Source of the DNA: Neodiprion pinetum
Lineage: Eukaryota > Arthropoda > Insecta > Hymenoptera > Diprionidae
Assembly: GCF_021155775.2 (NCBI RefSeq)
Contig: NC_060232.1
Coordinates: 4,657,257 to 4,721,256, forward strand
Length of the DNA stretch: 64,000 bases
Reading direction: 5' to 3'
The position numbers and the translations under genes were made by a program. The notes below the pieces were generated by a model, which was given only the letters and a program-made list of their open reading frames with translations, searched no databases and was not told the DNA's origin. Shown here piece by piece: positions 1 to 10,768 of the stretch (its first letter is position 1; each line of letters begins with the position of its first letter).

Positions 1-580
1 AAGTGACCCTACCTCTAACATAAAATTATTTTGTAACGATAAATCTTTTTATTTGTCCCTAAAATATATCATTTAGTTATGAGACTAAAGTATATTTCTG
101 AAGGATTAAAATTTTGAATCTAGCGTATAGACTTTTTTAATTTTAATGTTCGTGATTTCCAGTCGGTGCGTATATTGGAAAAATTGGTACAATCGGACGT
201 AACGAAAAATGAGTGAACATACAATGTTAATAACATGTGAATATGAATGTAATGTGACATAGATCAGAAAATTATAATTATATTTTTTTATGTAACTTGA
301 ATAAATTGTACATAAAAAAAGATGAAAATACCTCAATAATAATTTTGGAGAGTTACGAATATGTAGATAGTAGTGTAGATTGTAGTAGTAGATTTTATTA
401 TCATACAATTTCCGGTAGATGAAATTTTATTCCATAAACATTATTAGAATTAGTACAATTAGACTAATTCCTAGATGCTACCTAAAGATGAATCATAATT
501 TTTTTTCTGAATATTGGATCTATTACTCTATAAGATATTTAATTGAGAAATTTAAGGTTCAAATTATTGGTGAAGTCAGC
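1..580. other. 3' flank of the MTRES1-like gene
   Basis: This AT-rich stretch has no supported coding exon; the short open frames in it have no recognisable protein. It should contain the 3' UTR of the minus-strand MTRES1-like gene. A minus-strand AATAAA (plus TTTATT) at 394-399, about 185 bases past the stop codon, is the nearest good candidate poly(A) signal, and a second lies at 426-431. Confidence 0.4.
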
Positions 581-1620
581 TTAGCTGTCGGTAGATGCTG
601 TTGGTTTCCAAGGTTCATCGTAATTTTCAATAACTAAAGATTTATGTCTCGTTAACTTAACACGTATATTTTCATTTTCATTATCTCCTTTCGCATCTAA
701 CAACTGAACTCGTGAAACCAATAAAAAATTTGGGTTCGTAGGACTAGGGCCACGTATCAAATCGATTTCATCCCCAATGTACAACTACAATAGTGTAAAA
801 GAAACGAGCAAATTATTAATATTTAGGAACGATATCACACTTGAAGAATAAAATTGGTCCAACCTGACTGCTTTTCTTCAATAGTTTCTTCCCATTAACT
901 CGTATCTTGCTTTCGTAGAATGCCGTTTCCACTTTACTGTTGAAAAACATTAGCAAACTTTGTAATAAGATCAGTAACTGAATGAAATTTATACACTGTT
1001 AAAAAATTATTTCCATAGGAAGTGCAAGCTCTATTGAATTGCTGTATATAAATTTGTCACTGAGCATAAGCAAAGAACAAACTCCAATTACTGCTTACTT
1101 TCTAGCAATATTTAATCCAGCTTTGAGTAGAAGATCTGCACGAAGAGATGTTACGCGCACGGATATTGTAGGTAAAGTTTTATCTTGCTGCGTAGCAACA
1201 TCATCATCATCTTCATCGTCGTCTTCTTCAGATTGCTATATCCACGTGAATACATACAAGAAAGCATTTTATTCTACATTTGAAAATGGAACATATTTCA
1301 ATTTTGTAATAGATCGCAGCTTTGACAATTACAATAATTGCCGTCACAAATGCACAGTATAATTACCGAGTTAATTAATTCAGTAGTATAGCAGATGTTA
1401 TAGAAATCGACTGTACCTTTGCATTCGATTTTTTTCCTGCGTGTTTGAATCTTTTTATAATTTTTAGGTTACGTTCTCGGCTGGCAATGTCATTGCAAAT
1501 GATTGATTGTTTTAAATTACAACATTTATCTGTATATCGAAAAGTTACATAGGTCGCCTGCACCCCCGAGTATAAATACCTTTTTTCTAACACTGAAAAT
1601 ATTAGTCGTCTACACAACAT
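581..1620 (-). CDS. MTRES1: MTRES1/C6orf203-like mitochondrial RNA-binding protein, 4 exons
   Basis: Coding exons on the minus strand are 1620-1417, 1235-1099, 936-864 and 784-581. The junctions keep phase and give a 205-residue protein, close to the usual size of the family (about 240 in human). Exon 1 begins MLCRRLIFSVLEKRY, a basic, acid-poor leader typical of a mitochondrial presequence. Next come a Lys-rich patch, a run of Asp/Glu (SEEDDDEDDDD) and the S4-like RNA-binding fold: LRADLLLKAGLNIARNKVE, then AFYESKIRVNGKKLLKKSSQ, then GDEIDLIRG, and a basic C-terminal strand near KLTRHKSL. The family (established knowledge) binds RNA in mitochondria and is linked to mitochondrial transcription rescue and ribosome quality control. 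The donor of intron 3 is a weak GTTGGA. The gene is divergently paired with P5CR copy 1. The family assignment rests on the domain pattern and motif order. Confidence 0.85.
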
Positions 1621-2187
1621 TTTAGGTTATGTTACGGACAGTTTTCGCTTCGATCCTAGGAATATCACCATTGCACAGACTAGCAGTGGTAACGACTTCT
1701 CGAAAGCATTGCGATGTGACGTGACGCCGAGATTATTCTTTGCGAATTCCATATCAACGATTCATATGTAGCTCATCACGTTTATCGAATATGCTAAAAG
1801 TTTTGAAGCGAGGGAGGATTAGAATAATAACAGAAAAAAGAGAACAAAAAATTGTAGCTCGTTTAGTTTTTGTCAATGCTAGGGCATAAGCACTTTGAAG
1901 CACCGCTGTTGTTAGCGAGTGCATTTAATCGCGATTTTTCGGAAATTCGCGAACGGAAATTCGTCTTTTGTAACAAAGGAGAATACCTACTTGCTCATTT
2001 GATTCGTTGAATTGTTGCAGTGAAGTAATAGGAGCTAACACCAGCCCAGGATTTCATTCTCCTGAGTCAGTTTACATTAGGGTTATGTGGTTCATCGACA
2101 CTTATTGGAAAACCTACTATGTCTCAATTTGATTTGAAATTATTTCAGCCCGTCACTGAACTATTCATAAACTGATATACAAGCATC
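1621..2187. promoter_or_regulatory. Head-to-head intergenic region of MTRES1-like and P5CR copy 1
   Basis: Only 567 bases separate the two divergent start codons, so this stretch must hold both promoters and both 5' UTRs. No clear TATA box is visible. A pyrimidine-rich acceptor (tatttcag, AG at 2147-2148) just before the P5CR start suggests that copy 1 has a non-coding first exon further left. The core elements themselves were not identified. Confidence 0.5.
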
Positions 2188-3994
2188 ATGGCAGAAGTAT
2201 CTCAAGATTTGACGTCCCTTAGAGTTGGGTTTATCGGTGGTGGAAATATGGCTAGTGCCATTGGTGCTGGTCTCATAAGAAGAGGTACAGTACAAGTTTT
2301 GAATTAAAAATGAATAATTCTATACCAGTTTACCGTTTCACACAGCCATCAGATTATGCAGCAAATAGACAATGGTGTTCATACATGATTACGCTTTAGT
2401 ACCAATAAACATTAATGTTGATTATGTAGTATTCATAAATATTAGGCAAGTGTACAATAGTACAAGTCTTGAGTCAAATATTTTGATACCCACATGCATA
2501 GGCGTATTAAAAGCTGATAACGTCTGGGTATCTGGGAGAACGACCAGAACGCTTGGTTTCTGGAGCGATCTAGGGGCTCATGCAACACTGAAAAATGGAG
2601 AGGTTGTGGAAAATACTGATGTCATATTTCTCGCAATGAAACCACAAATGCTGGATGATGCTTTAGCTGGTATTGCTAAAACTATAACTAAATGCCCTCC
2701 AAGCAAATTGTATGTGTCCGTACTTGTTGGCGTGACTCTTGAGGTTCTTCAGACAGTAAGTAGGAAAAGTAAGACTGTGAAATAGTAAAATCTTAGTGAA
2801 ATAGATTTTCACTTTAAAACAAATAACAGCAATCATCAAATTTATCAGTTTTACAAGCAGTTGAGACTTTGAACTTTTTCTTTAAACCTATGAACCAATG
2901 TCTATGTTTAGTTTTTATGTTGATTTTATTTTTATTTACTATTAACATAATCAGGTATGTATTCCAGAAATTAGAACGCATTGTGCAGCAACCGAGAGTT
3001 ATTAGATCAATGCCGAATACACCTATGATGGTCGGGGAGGGTATCACTGGTATGTATTAGCCAGTTGAATTTGAATAAAATAGCCATCATCTAGCTTGCT
3101 ACACTCCCATGTATCATTGTTACAACAATTATGAATCATGTTAACAAATTTTTGTTATTGTGTTTTGATATGACATTTGGTCTAGGATTGTAGTATTGAA
3201 ACGTTCATTACCACAATGTCATTCATTTTATTTTCAGTCTACTGTTCTAAAGGAACAACTGCTAACGACGAAATTTTGGTAAATGCATTATTTTCACATG
3301 TGGGAATCAGCGAGAGCATACCAGAAACTCTAATGAATGCTGTTGGTGGACTGTCAGGTTCTGGTCCTGCCTATGTATGTAATGTAACAGTGTTTATTAT
3401 TTTTTTGTACTAGAAACTTACATCAGACTTATCATATGACTATTTTATAACTGGGAAAACATGTTTTTCAATATAAGTTGACAAATTTATCTTAGACTAG
3501 ATTGTAGTTCTAATATAACTCTTGGCTATCTTTCCATAAAGGCGTATTTGATAACCGAAGCTCTTTCCGATGGCGCTGTAAGAATGGGTGTCCCACGTCC
3601 GATGGCCACAAAATTTGCTGCTCAAGTTTTAGTAGGAGCCGGTAAAATGATATTAGAAACAGGACGGCATCCAGGCCAGTTGAAAGATGAAGTTTGCTCT
3701 CCAGCTGGCACAACAATTAGAGGAATTCATGCTCTAGAACAAGGTGGCATCAGGTATGAACACTAAATCTTTTTTGACTAATTGTCTAACTGTCTCGCTT
3801 TGAAGAATGTATCATTTTCTTCCTATTTCATACTGGTTTAAATTTCCTTCAACACCATTTATAAATTACATAACAATGATGTAAAATGTAATTCAGCCTT
3901 GCATATTTCGTTCTGTCATTTAAGGGGATCGTTAATGAACGCGATTGAAGCAGCAGTAACTAGATCAGATGAGTTGTCTTCCGTGCCTAAGTAA
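2188..3994 (+). CDS. P5cr: Pyrroline-5-carboxylate reductase, tandem copy 1 (cytosolic type), 6 coding exons
   Basis: The exons are 2188-2284, 2502-2755, 2968-3049, 3238-3374, 3542-3753 and 3925-3994. All junctions are GT-AG and in phase, giving 283 residues. The enzyme reduces pyrroline-5-carboxylate to proline with NAD(P)H. The protein starts MAEVSQDLTSLR and goes straight into the Rossmann fold, whose loop reads GFIGGGNMASAIGAG (about residues 13-27). Further landmarks are DVIFLAMKP, VIRSMPNTPMMVGEG, GGLSGSGPAY, EALSDGAVRMGVPR and HPGQLKDEVCSPAGTTI. These cover the cofactor loop, the substrate loops and the C-terminal dimerisation helices. The Thr of the final TTI, equivalent to the active-site Thr of PYCR1, is present. 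There is no presequence, as in the vertebrate cytosolic paralogue PYCR3. ATG 2188 is the only reasonable start. The intron positions match copies 2 and 3. Confidence 0.95.
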
Positions 3995-4026
3995 CGACTT
4001 TGTAGAATGTACATTGTTGGGAAGAG

Positions 4027-4032
4027 AATAAA
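4027..4032 (+). terminator. Poly(A) signal of P5CR copy 1
   Basis: A canonical AATAAA lies 33 bases after the TAA stop of copy 1, which would give a very short 3' UTR. Confidence 0.6.
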
Positions 4033-4939
4033 TGAAAATCGCTAGCAAATTTCTAGTGCATAATTTTATGTTGATTATTATAACTTGATGTCATATGATA
4101 TAATTACATGTAAGTATCGTAGACTATGAAGATTATCAAACTTCCGATGGTTGAAAAAAATGGTGAGATTGAATCGGAAGTTGAGATGTATTTGATGTAG
4201 ACATCACTTAATTCACAGGATTCCTTAGATTTTCAAACCAGTACTAAATTTGTGTTGCGTGTAAAAGTGTTTTTACTTCCCATAATTCAAATATTATTAC
4301 CAGCTGCAGATTATGTATGACTAGGCATGAGTATGCATAAATTGTGAGATTCCTGTTAAATATAATGTAAATAGTCTACTTAGCATTGTAAAATTTGGTG
4401 ACAAAGTCCGCGGAAGGTCTAGTTGGAAATTGTAACGAGTTCAAATTCAGCGGAGGTATTTATGCATGTGTCATGTGCATACATTGTACATGACATACAT
4501 TGTTGGCCGAACTCACGTTGCTATTTGCGCATCGGCGCATCGATGCATCATCGCGTCAGCTGATTCATTGCCGGCGAAATTCCTAAGCTTTTCGAGTCAA
4601 CAAACATATTCGGAAGATAATAAAGACCCATTGCGCAGCACAGAATTCGATTTCATAAACTTAGTCCTTCCAGTTACGTTGAACTGACAAGTAGAGCAGC
4701 CACGTGCGTCTAATTCGTAAACGCGGCCGGTATAAATACGGAGCACTGTGCAGTCGTAATAGTCTTTTATTTATTACGTAATTAATGGCACACGGCCGAG
4801 TATGATTTCAGAATAGGAACGCGATTTTGTACCGAATATATTTCGCTCTGCATCAATTAAACTGTTGCCTTTCTTGTTTGATATATAGGATATAGTTTTC
4901 TATTTTTGATTGGTTGAATTTGTCAAACGCTATTTCGAC
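4033..4939 (+). promoter_or_regulatory. Spacer and promoter of P5CR copy 2, with a TATA box at 4731-4738
   Basis: This 0.9-kb spacer has no coding exon. A strong TATAAATA sits at 4731-4738, roughly 200 bases ahead of the copy 2 start codon. A CACGTG E-box lies at 4701-4706, and a weak CAGT initiator-like match lies about 20 bases after the TATA box. This is the clearest core promoter among the P5CR trio. The transcription start is inferred, not seen. Confidence 0.5.
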
Positions 4940-6526
4940 ATGATGTCATCAAGTTTAATTTTGAGGAAGGTGTGTTGTTCTTGTTGCAGTCATGCCCTGA
5001 GATATGAAAACGGTAAATTACGACATTATATACTTATGGGATTATTCTATTTCGCATGCAATTTCGTATGCCTGTGTCATCAGCATACATTCACTCGTAA
5101 ACTTGGCCTATTTAACGAAAAATTTGCATCTATGTTTAAGTTCAGTAATTGCTAATTTGTTGAATTATCATTAACGTTTATTTTTTTTTTTTTTTTAGCA
5201 AATTTCATTAATCTATCGCGCAAATTCTCATCAAAGAGCACAGTAGGGTGTATCGGATTTATAGGCGGGGGAAATATTGCTAGAGCTATCGGCAATGGGA
5301 TATTAAAAAGTAGTAAGTATACAAATAAATTATACTAATTAATATTATGTCATTTGCTCTAAGAACTTTATTGATCATAGACTTTATTTTCTGAAAATAG
5401 AGCTTGTCGAACCACCCAGCATATATGTAGCAGAACCTTACGAACCGATGCAAAAACCATGGCTGGATTTGGGGACAAAAGTAACTAACGAAAATGGAAA
5501 AGTTGTGGAAAATTGTGATATCATATTTCTGTCCGTGAAAACAACCGCTTTAAATGCAGCAGCCACTGGCATAAAGAATACTTTGTCAGTACCAGTGCGA
5601 GACAAATTATTCATTTCCGTTCTGGCTGGGATACCTTTGTCAGTTTTAAAAAAGGTAAAGTGCGTTTTGTAATGATATATACATGAGAACAATCATTCTA
5701 AAAAATATTTGTTAATTTCAGGTGATCCTGCCTGTCGTACCTGAGGCCAGAATAATACGGTCGACTTTGAATATGCCTTTGTTAATTGGAGAGGGTTGCG
5801 CAGGCAAGTAGCAGCTTCATATTGTTAATGGAACAAACTCTGTTGAGCAAGAAAGCAAATGTATTTTTGTACTTACCTAAGAATTGAGAAAATAATTTTT
5901 ATTTCTTGTTTACAGTATTCAGTGGAGACAGTAGCGTGACGGAGGAAGATATAGCCTCTGTAAAGACCATAATGTCCGGGCTTGGAATGTGTAACTTCAT
6001 ACCTGAATTGCAGCTCAATGCAGCTAGCGGCCTCGTGGGATGCGGTCCTGCCTATGTTAGTATCTCATCTAAATATACGCTTATTTTCACGTTGTGCTTT
6101 CAATTCGGAAAATAACAAATTGAAATTGTGTCCAGATTTATTACCATGACTACTTAATAAAAGTATTCTCCCATTTCTCAGATGTACATTATGATCGAGG
6201 CATTAGCTGATGGTGCAGTAAAAATGGGTGTGCCACGAGATTTAGCGATTAAATTTGCCGCACAGACTATGTACGGATCTGCAAAAATGGTACTTGAAAC
6301 TGGGAAGCATCCAGGTGAATTAAAAGATCAAGTCTGTTCTCCTGGTGGTACATCTATTCGTGGCCTGCATGCCATGGAAAAGTCAGGCGTTAGGTGAGCC
6401 TAACTTTTTTGATTTTTTGCATTTTATTCAATGCCGTTTTATAACGATTATTCAATTTTCAGAGCCGCGCTTATGGATGCAATTGAAGAAGCAGTTAAGA
6501 GATCGGAAGAAATTACTAATAAATAA
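4940..6526 (+). CDS. P5cr: Pyrroline-5-carboxylate reductase, tandem copy 2 (mitochondrial type), 7 coding exons
   Basis: The exons are 4940-5012, 5199-5312, 5401-5654, 5722-5803, 5916-6055, 6182-6393 and 6463-6526, giving 312 residues. The leader begins MMSSSLILRKVCCSCC and continues through LSRKFSSKS before the Rossmann loop GFIGGGNIARAIGNG. It is Arg/Ser-rich and acid-poor, so mitochondrial import is likely (inference). Exon lengths 254, 82 and 212 equal those of copy 1. The intron after 5803 uses a GC donor (gcaagt). Several conserved motifs have drifted: the usual MPNTP is TLNMP, the usual GLSGSGPAY is GLVGCGPAY, and the catalytic-loop Thr is Ser (PGGTSI). The first exon is the least certain part. 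I chose 4940 because its donor at 5013 gives the right phase; a shorter start, ATG 5059 with a donor after MQF, also keeps frame. AATAAA overlaps the stop. Confidence 0.88.
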
Positions 6527-7231
6527 AGTACTCCTGGAAAGTAAGGATGTACATATCAAGATGAACCTATTTGTGAGTCATGTACTGAGAAATTTTTTTA
6601 ATTTGTGCATAATATGTGACCTGATAAAGTATGTGAATTTTGTGTGAAATGCGAATGGGTTATCATCTTAATGCTGCGTGAGTCACAAGATAATGCAAAA
6701 GGGCAGAGTAAGTGCGTGTTCAACTAAAATTAACTCTATTGAAAAAAAATGAGCTAGGGGTAGTATTTTTCTCTTTACCCATTTGGTCAGAGTTTTATTG
6801 GCAAAATATTTTTCTACGTACTCTGCCAACTCATTTTTCTACGTATTAATGTAAGACACCTTGTAATAGCTCTGTTCTTATATAAATTGGATGCGCTTAA
6901 CTAAAAAATGTTTGTACCTGCTTTTTTAAATGTTTATTAATAAAAAGCACAATTCCATATTGAGTGTTCACGTATGAGTTCATACATTACCATTTACTCC
7001 TGAGGAAAGTGAGAATAATTTAGAACATAGTGATAGGTAAAATTTTCTAGCTTATGCAAAATAATGTAAGTCTATATTAAGCTTGTTTTCTTTTGGCTGA
7101 ACATCTTGGCAAATGGACAGTTTGGTTGCGAATAGCTGTCATGGTCATTGCTAACTATTCCCACATCAAACGCTCACAGTCGTTTCAAAGTTTTCTGTCC
7201 TCACAGTTGTATCACAAAACTAGATAGTGTC
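6527..7231. other. Spacer between P5CR copies 2 and 3
   Basis: This is the 3' UTR and end of copy 2 and the promoter of copy 3. Candidate poly(A) signals are an AATAAATAAA overlapping the copy 2 stop (6518-6527) and AATAAA at 6939-6944. A small local duplication is visible: the string catttttctacgta (or close to it) occurs near 6810 and 6835. No TATA box stands out before copy 3. Confidence 0.45.
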
Positions 7232-10123
7232 ATGGAATCTACCGTCGAATGCATTTCTGGTAAACTGTTCAATCTTTTTATAATAACTATAATGGTATTT
7301 GTGTTACTTATATTCTACTGTGATATATGCAGTATAGTTTTATTCTGTGTAGCCACTCTAAAGAAGGATATTGGCTTCATTGGAGGCGGTAACATTGCCA
7401 GAGCTATTGGCCATGGCATCATTAACAATGGTGAGATTACTTCTCAAGTCACTGACTGTAGATTTAATTCAATAATCAATTTCATATGATTACTAGGCTT
7501 AGTGGAAGCTTCGAAACTTCATGTATCAGAGCCAGTTAAATTGTTGCAAGAAAATTGGCGTGAAATGGGTGTAAATATATCCGCCAATAATGCTGAGGTA
7601 GTGCAAAAAACAGATACCATATTTCTCCTTGTGAAACCTGGATCTTTGAAAGAGGCAATGGAATCTCTTAAACAAAATTTGGGATCTTTAAATATTGGTG
7701 AAAAATTATTTGTTTCGGTGTTAGCTGGAGTATCGTTGGCAAAACTTGAGGAGGTTCGTGCAATTTCAAGCATGTTTTATTGAATACATAATTTATAAAA
7801 CCAATATTACACTATGTGGTTTTATCATACATTTGTTTCATCTTACATACTTGTACAATTTGTAAAATATATTATTTATTATAAATTTTTTTTAGATAAT
7901 CTTACCGATTATACCAAAGGCAAAAATAATCAGAACTATGCCAAATATGGCATTAATGGTTGGAGCCGGTGCTACTGGTAAAGAAATGAAATCAATTTTA
8001 GATTGGGCAGGTACATACATAATGCCACAAAAATCGTTCTAATCGAAATATGCCAACATTTACATATTACACCGTTTTGATTGGAAATTTTTTCGAAGCC
8101 GTTGAAAGCATTTCATTCTAAACTTAAATTGACTATTGAGTGTATAATTTGGCAGTCCTTGTCTCCCTCGGATGTTAAATCTATAACATTCGGTTTTGAA
8201 ATCTTTATTTTCCAGCGAGCTGTTAAATCTATTACTACCCTTTCAACATCTGACATGCTCGTAGTAATCTCCAGAATTTCAAATATGTACTCGTCCACGC
8301 TCAAGTCTTTAAGTCCAGCATTTTTACTAAAAACGGGAAATACACGATTTTAAACACTAACGAAAAACAAAATTTTCTTGCTGTAATAAGTAGCTGTTTG
8401 TAAAACAATTCTACGAATAGGTAAAACCGTTTCCAAATTCTAAATAAACTTACTTGCATATAGGACACTTCCATGACTTAACTTTGTAGTTCAGCATTAC
8501 ATAAGATTGCAAATCGAAGCATTGTATATGTTCACAATTACAGCCCCGTGCAGGTATCGTGATCCGAGTCAAACTGAGAGGGCATTTTAGTGGTAGCTGA
8601 GAGATCGAGTTGTTACTTATTGTGCACCTGGCATACATTTCACTACACCACGAAGCCATGTTGTTCAATCAGTATCTTACCTCCACCTCCATTACTTCCA
8701 GCTCCAACGTATCTTGATTAATCTCAGATTGGATTCTGTTATTAGGAGTGTTGGTGCTCAATATTTTCGTTATTCTGGCCATGCTTTTTTCTTTCGATAC
8801 TATCCCTTCGAGCAAAAGTTTTTCTATACTTTCCTTCCAACTTAACTGATCAAACACTGTTGAATAAAAACGAAAGCACAGATCAATTATACAGAGGAAA
8901 AAAACAGAACTTGAAAATCAATTCCCAGTATTTTACTTTCAACTATGCGACGCTATTGAACTGTCGACATGCACCTCGACTGAATATAATCCACTGTAAA
9001 ATAAAAATCAAAGCATAGATTATACAGAGGAAAAATAAGAAACTGAAAATCAACTCAGTATTTGACCTTTACCTAAACGTTGCAGTGAACTTTTGGTATG
9101 ACACTCGACTTATCAACTACTCTCTGCTGGTTACCCACTAATGTAGCATAAACACAAAAGGTCAGACAAATTAGACACAGGAAAAAAAGACCCACACCAC
9201 GCCCAGGTAAATACCTTTACTAACAAGAGTGTAGAACTTTTGTATACTTAATTTGCTACCTAAACTCGCCAGCTACCCAAGTTAGGCAGTGCTGATGGAC
9301 ATACACATACACTGCAGGTTGAACAATAATTCTTACATTTTTTTTTGGGCAAGTACAATATTCGAGGGGATAGGTGTCGCCATCCCTCGAGAACTTATAG
9401 TTATATTTCAATTTCAGAGCATTTAAACTCTATCTGCCCAATCTGATTGATTTTCATAGAAACTGTAAAATAAAGTAAATAACTATTCTGTAGTTGATAC
9501 GGGTCAATGGACAGTTAATCATAAAGTTCCTTTTTCAGTGTTCGCTTGTGGTCATGGAGCAACAAAGCAAGATGCAGATCTTGTCACAACAATAATGTCA
9601 AGTATTGGAATCTGTGAGCAAGTACCGGAAGACCTAATAAATCCTATAACAGGACTCTCTGGTGCTGGCCCAGCTTACGTAAGTCGATCCTTTAGAAGTG
9701 ATTTTGAAATGTATCAGCTCATATCATATTATGAATAAACTTGTTTTATTTATTCGCAGGTATATGTAATGATTGAGGCGTTAGCTGACGGAGCTGTTAG
9801 AATGGGAGTCCCAAGAGATTTGGCCATAAAATTTGCTGGGCAAAGTTTTTATGGTGCTTCTAAAATGCTACTGCAAACTAAAAAACATCCTGGACAACTC
9901 AAGGATGAAGTCTGTTCACCAGGTGGTATAACAATTTGTGGAGTACATGCTATTGAAAACGGAGGTGTTAGGTAAGTTTAACTGAAGAAATGGAGAAATT
10001 AAAATTTCATTCAACTTCAGTTCAAATATACCGTATATTTGCTTTTTTGTCTATTATAGAGCAGCACTGATGAATGCTGTTGTAGCAGCTGTACAACGAT
10101 CATCGGAATTAGACAAAAAATAG
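7232..10123 (+). CDS. P5cr: Pyrroline-5-carboxylate reductase, tandem copy 3, 7 coding exons
   Basis: The exons are 7232-7259, 7353-7430, 7497-7753, 7896-7977, 9539-9678, 9760-9971 and 10060-10123, all in phase, giving 286 residues. The tiny first exon encodes MESTVECIS. The Rossmann loop follows almost at once (GFIGGGNIARAIGHG), so no presequence is apparent and the protein is probably cytosolic. Conserved blocks are TIFLLVKP, IIRTMPNMALMVGAG, TGLSGAGPAY, EALADGAVRMGVPR and HPGQLKDEVCSPGG. The catalytic-loop Thr is kept (GGITI), but the preceding position is Ile where Thr or Ala is usual. The donor of intron 3 is a weak GTTCGT. Intron 4 (7978-9538) is 1,561 bases long, far longer than in copies 1 and 2, because it carries a minus-strand SP-RING gene. 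The gene ends tail-to-tail with Prp18. Confidence 0.93.
8113..8856 (-). CDS. Truncated Zmiz/tonalli-like SP-RING gene nested in intron 4 of P5CR copy 3
   Basis: Three minus-strand exons are visible: 8856-8681, 8596-8454 and 8326-8113 (TGA at 8115-8113). The middle exon is 143 bases, exactly the length of the SP-RING exon of the nearby tonalli gene (18830-18688), with the same phase. It encodes KCPLSLTRITIPARG, CEHIQCFDLQSY and WKCPICN, so the Cys, His and Cys zinc ligands of an SP-RING are all present. After the next intron it continues KNAGLKDLSVDEYIFEIL, matching the tonalli KPAQLEGLEVDQYMWGIL. It then stops about 70 residues into that exon, without the Met/Pro-rich and acidic C-terminal parts. 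The upstream exon is only loosely like its tonalli counterpart. Its first base phase (1) differs from tonalli (0), so the N-terminus is not settled. Whether it is expressed, a SUMO E3 or a decaying copy is unknown, but splice sites and reading frame are intact. Confidence 0.65.
8865..9240. repeat. Two or three degenerate tandem copies of an exon-plus-intron module
   Basis: Blocks at about 8872-8985 and 9010-9115 share long stretches: AAGCA(C/T)AGAT, then TTATACAGAGGAAAAA, then GAAAATCAA with CAGTATTT, then a shared exon-like end near GTCGAG on the minus strand. A third, weaker copy starts near 9155 (AATTAGACACAGGAAAAA). Read on the minus strand, each unit has a pyrimidine-rich acceptor followed by a short exon-like piece. 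They lie directly upstream of the nested SP-RING exons. The unit is roughly 125-140 bases. Confidence 0.55.
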
Positions 10124-10768
10124 ATATATGATTCGTTATGGGAAGTTATAAACTTTCTATGCAATAATTTATATCAAATCCTTTTGCCGAATAACAAGAA
10201 AAATAATATAAATGACAGATGTGTAGAAAACAAATTGATCGAAATTCAAAGATGATTTATAAGATTTCGTGTATCACGTTTTGTCTTGACTTCTTTATTG
10301 ACAAAGTTAACTGGGAAGTAATAATTTATGGACCAGATCAAATCTGTTTATACATACATATTAGGATCCTCCTTATTTTATACTTTTTCGATTTTTCACC
10401 CCAAATTAGAAATTTCTCACATTTATAGAGTTTTTGGCAAATATTTAGTCCCGAAAACTGAAACCTTTTAAAGAGAATTTTATTTATTCGTTTATTTATT
10501 GGGAACGAATTTGGGGGTAGTTTGGTGAAAATTCGAAAAAGTTCAAAATAAGGACCGATCTAGTACATAGATTGATCTGCAATATACTTTTCTAAACATG
10601 CCAAACTACGTCGATTTATAGGTGCATTTGATTCAAATGAAGCCAAGTCCAGATCCTTTACAGTTAAAGTAATATAATATTTATTAATCTATTGAAATTA
10701 AATATATTTACAATGACATACAAGGTAATACAAAAGTTGAGATATATTTTCATACATACATACACAGT
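10124..10768. other. Tail-to-tail spacer between P5CR copy 3 and Prp18
   Basis: This AT-rich spacer holds the 3' ends of both genes. A minus-strand AATAAA (plus TTTATT at 10680-10685), about 85 bases past the Prp18 stop, is its likely poly(A) signal. No equally clear plus-strand AATAAA was found for P5CR copy 3. No other coding exon is seen. Confidence 0.45.

Noticed and set aside
2372..2501. ATG-led upstream extension of P5CR copy 1 exon 2
   Set aside because: The frame is open by chance in the intron; homology and phase place the exon start at 2502 after AG.
8081..8353. 90-codon plus-strand frame in P5CR copy 3 intron 4
   Set aside because: A shadow of the nested SP-RING exon; the minus-strand reading has clear homology.
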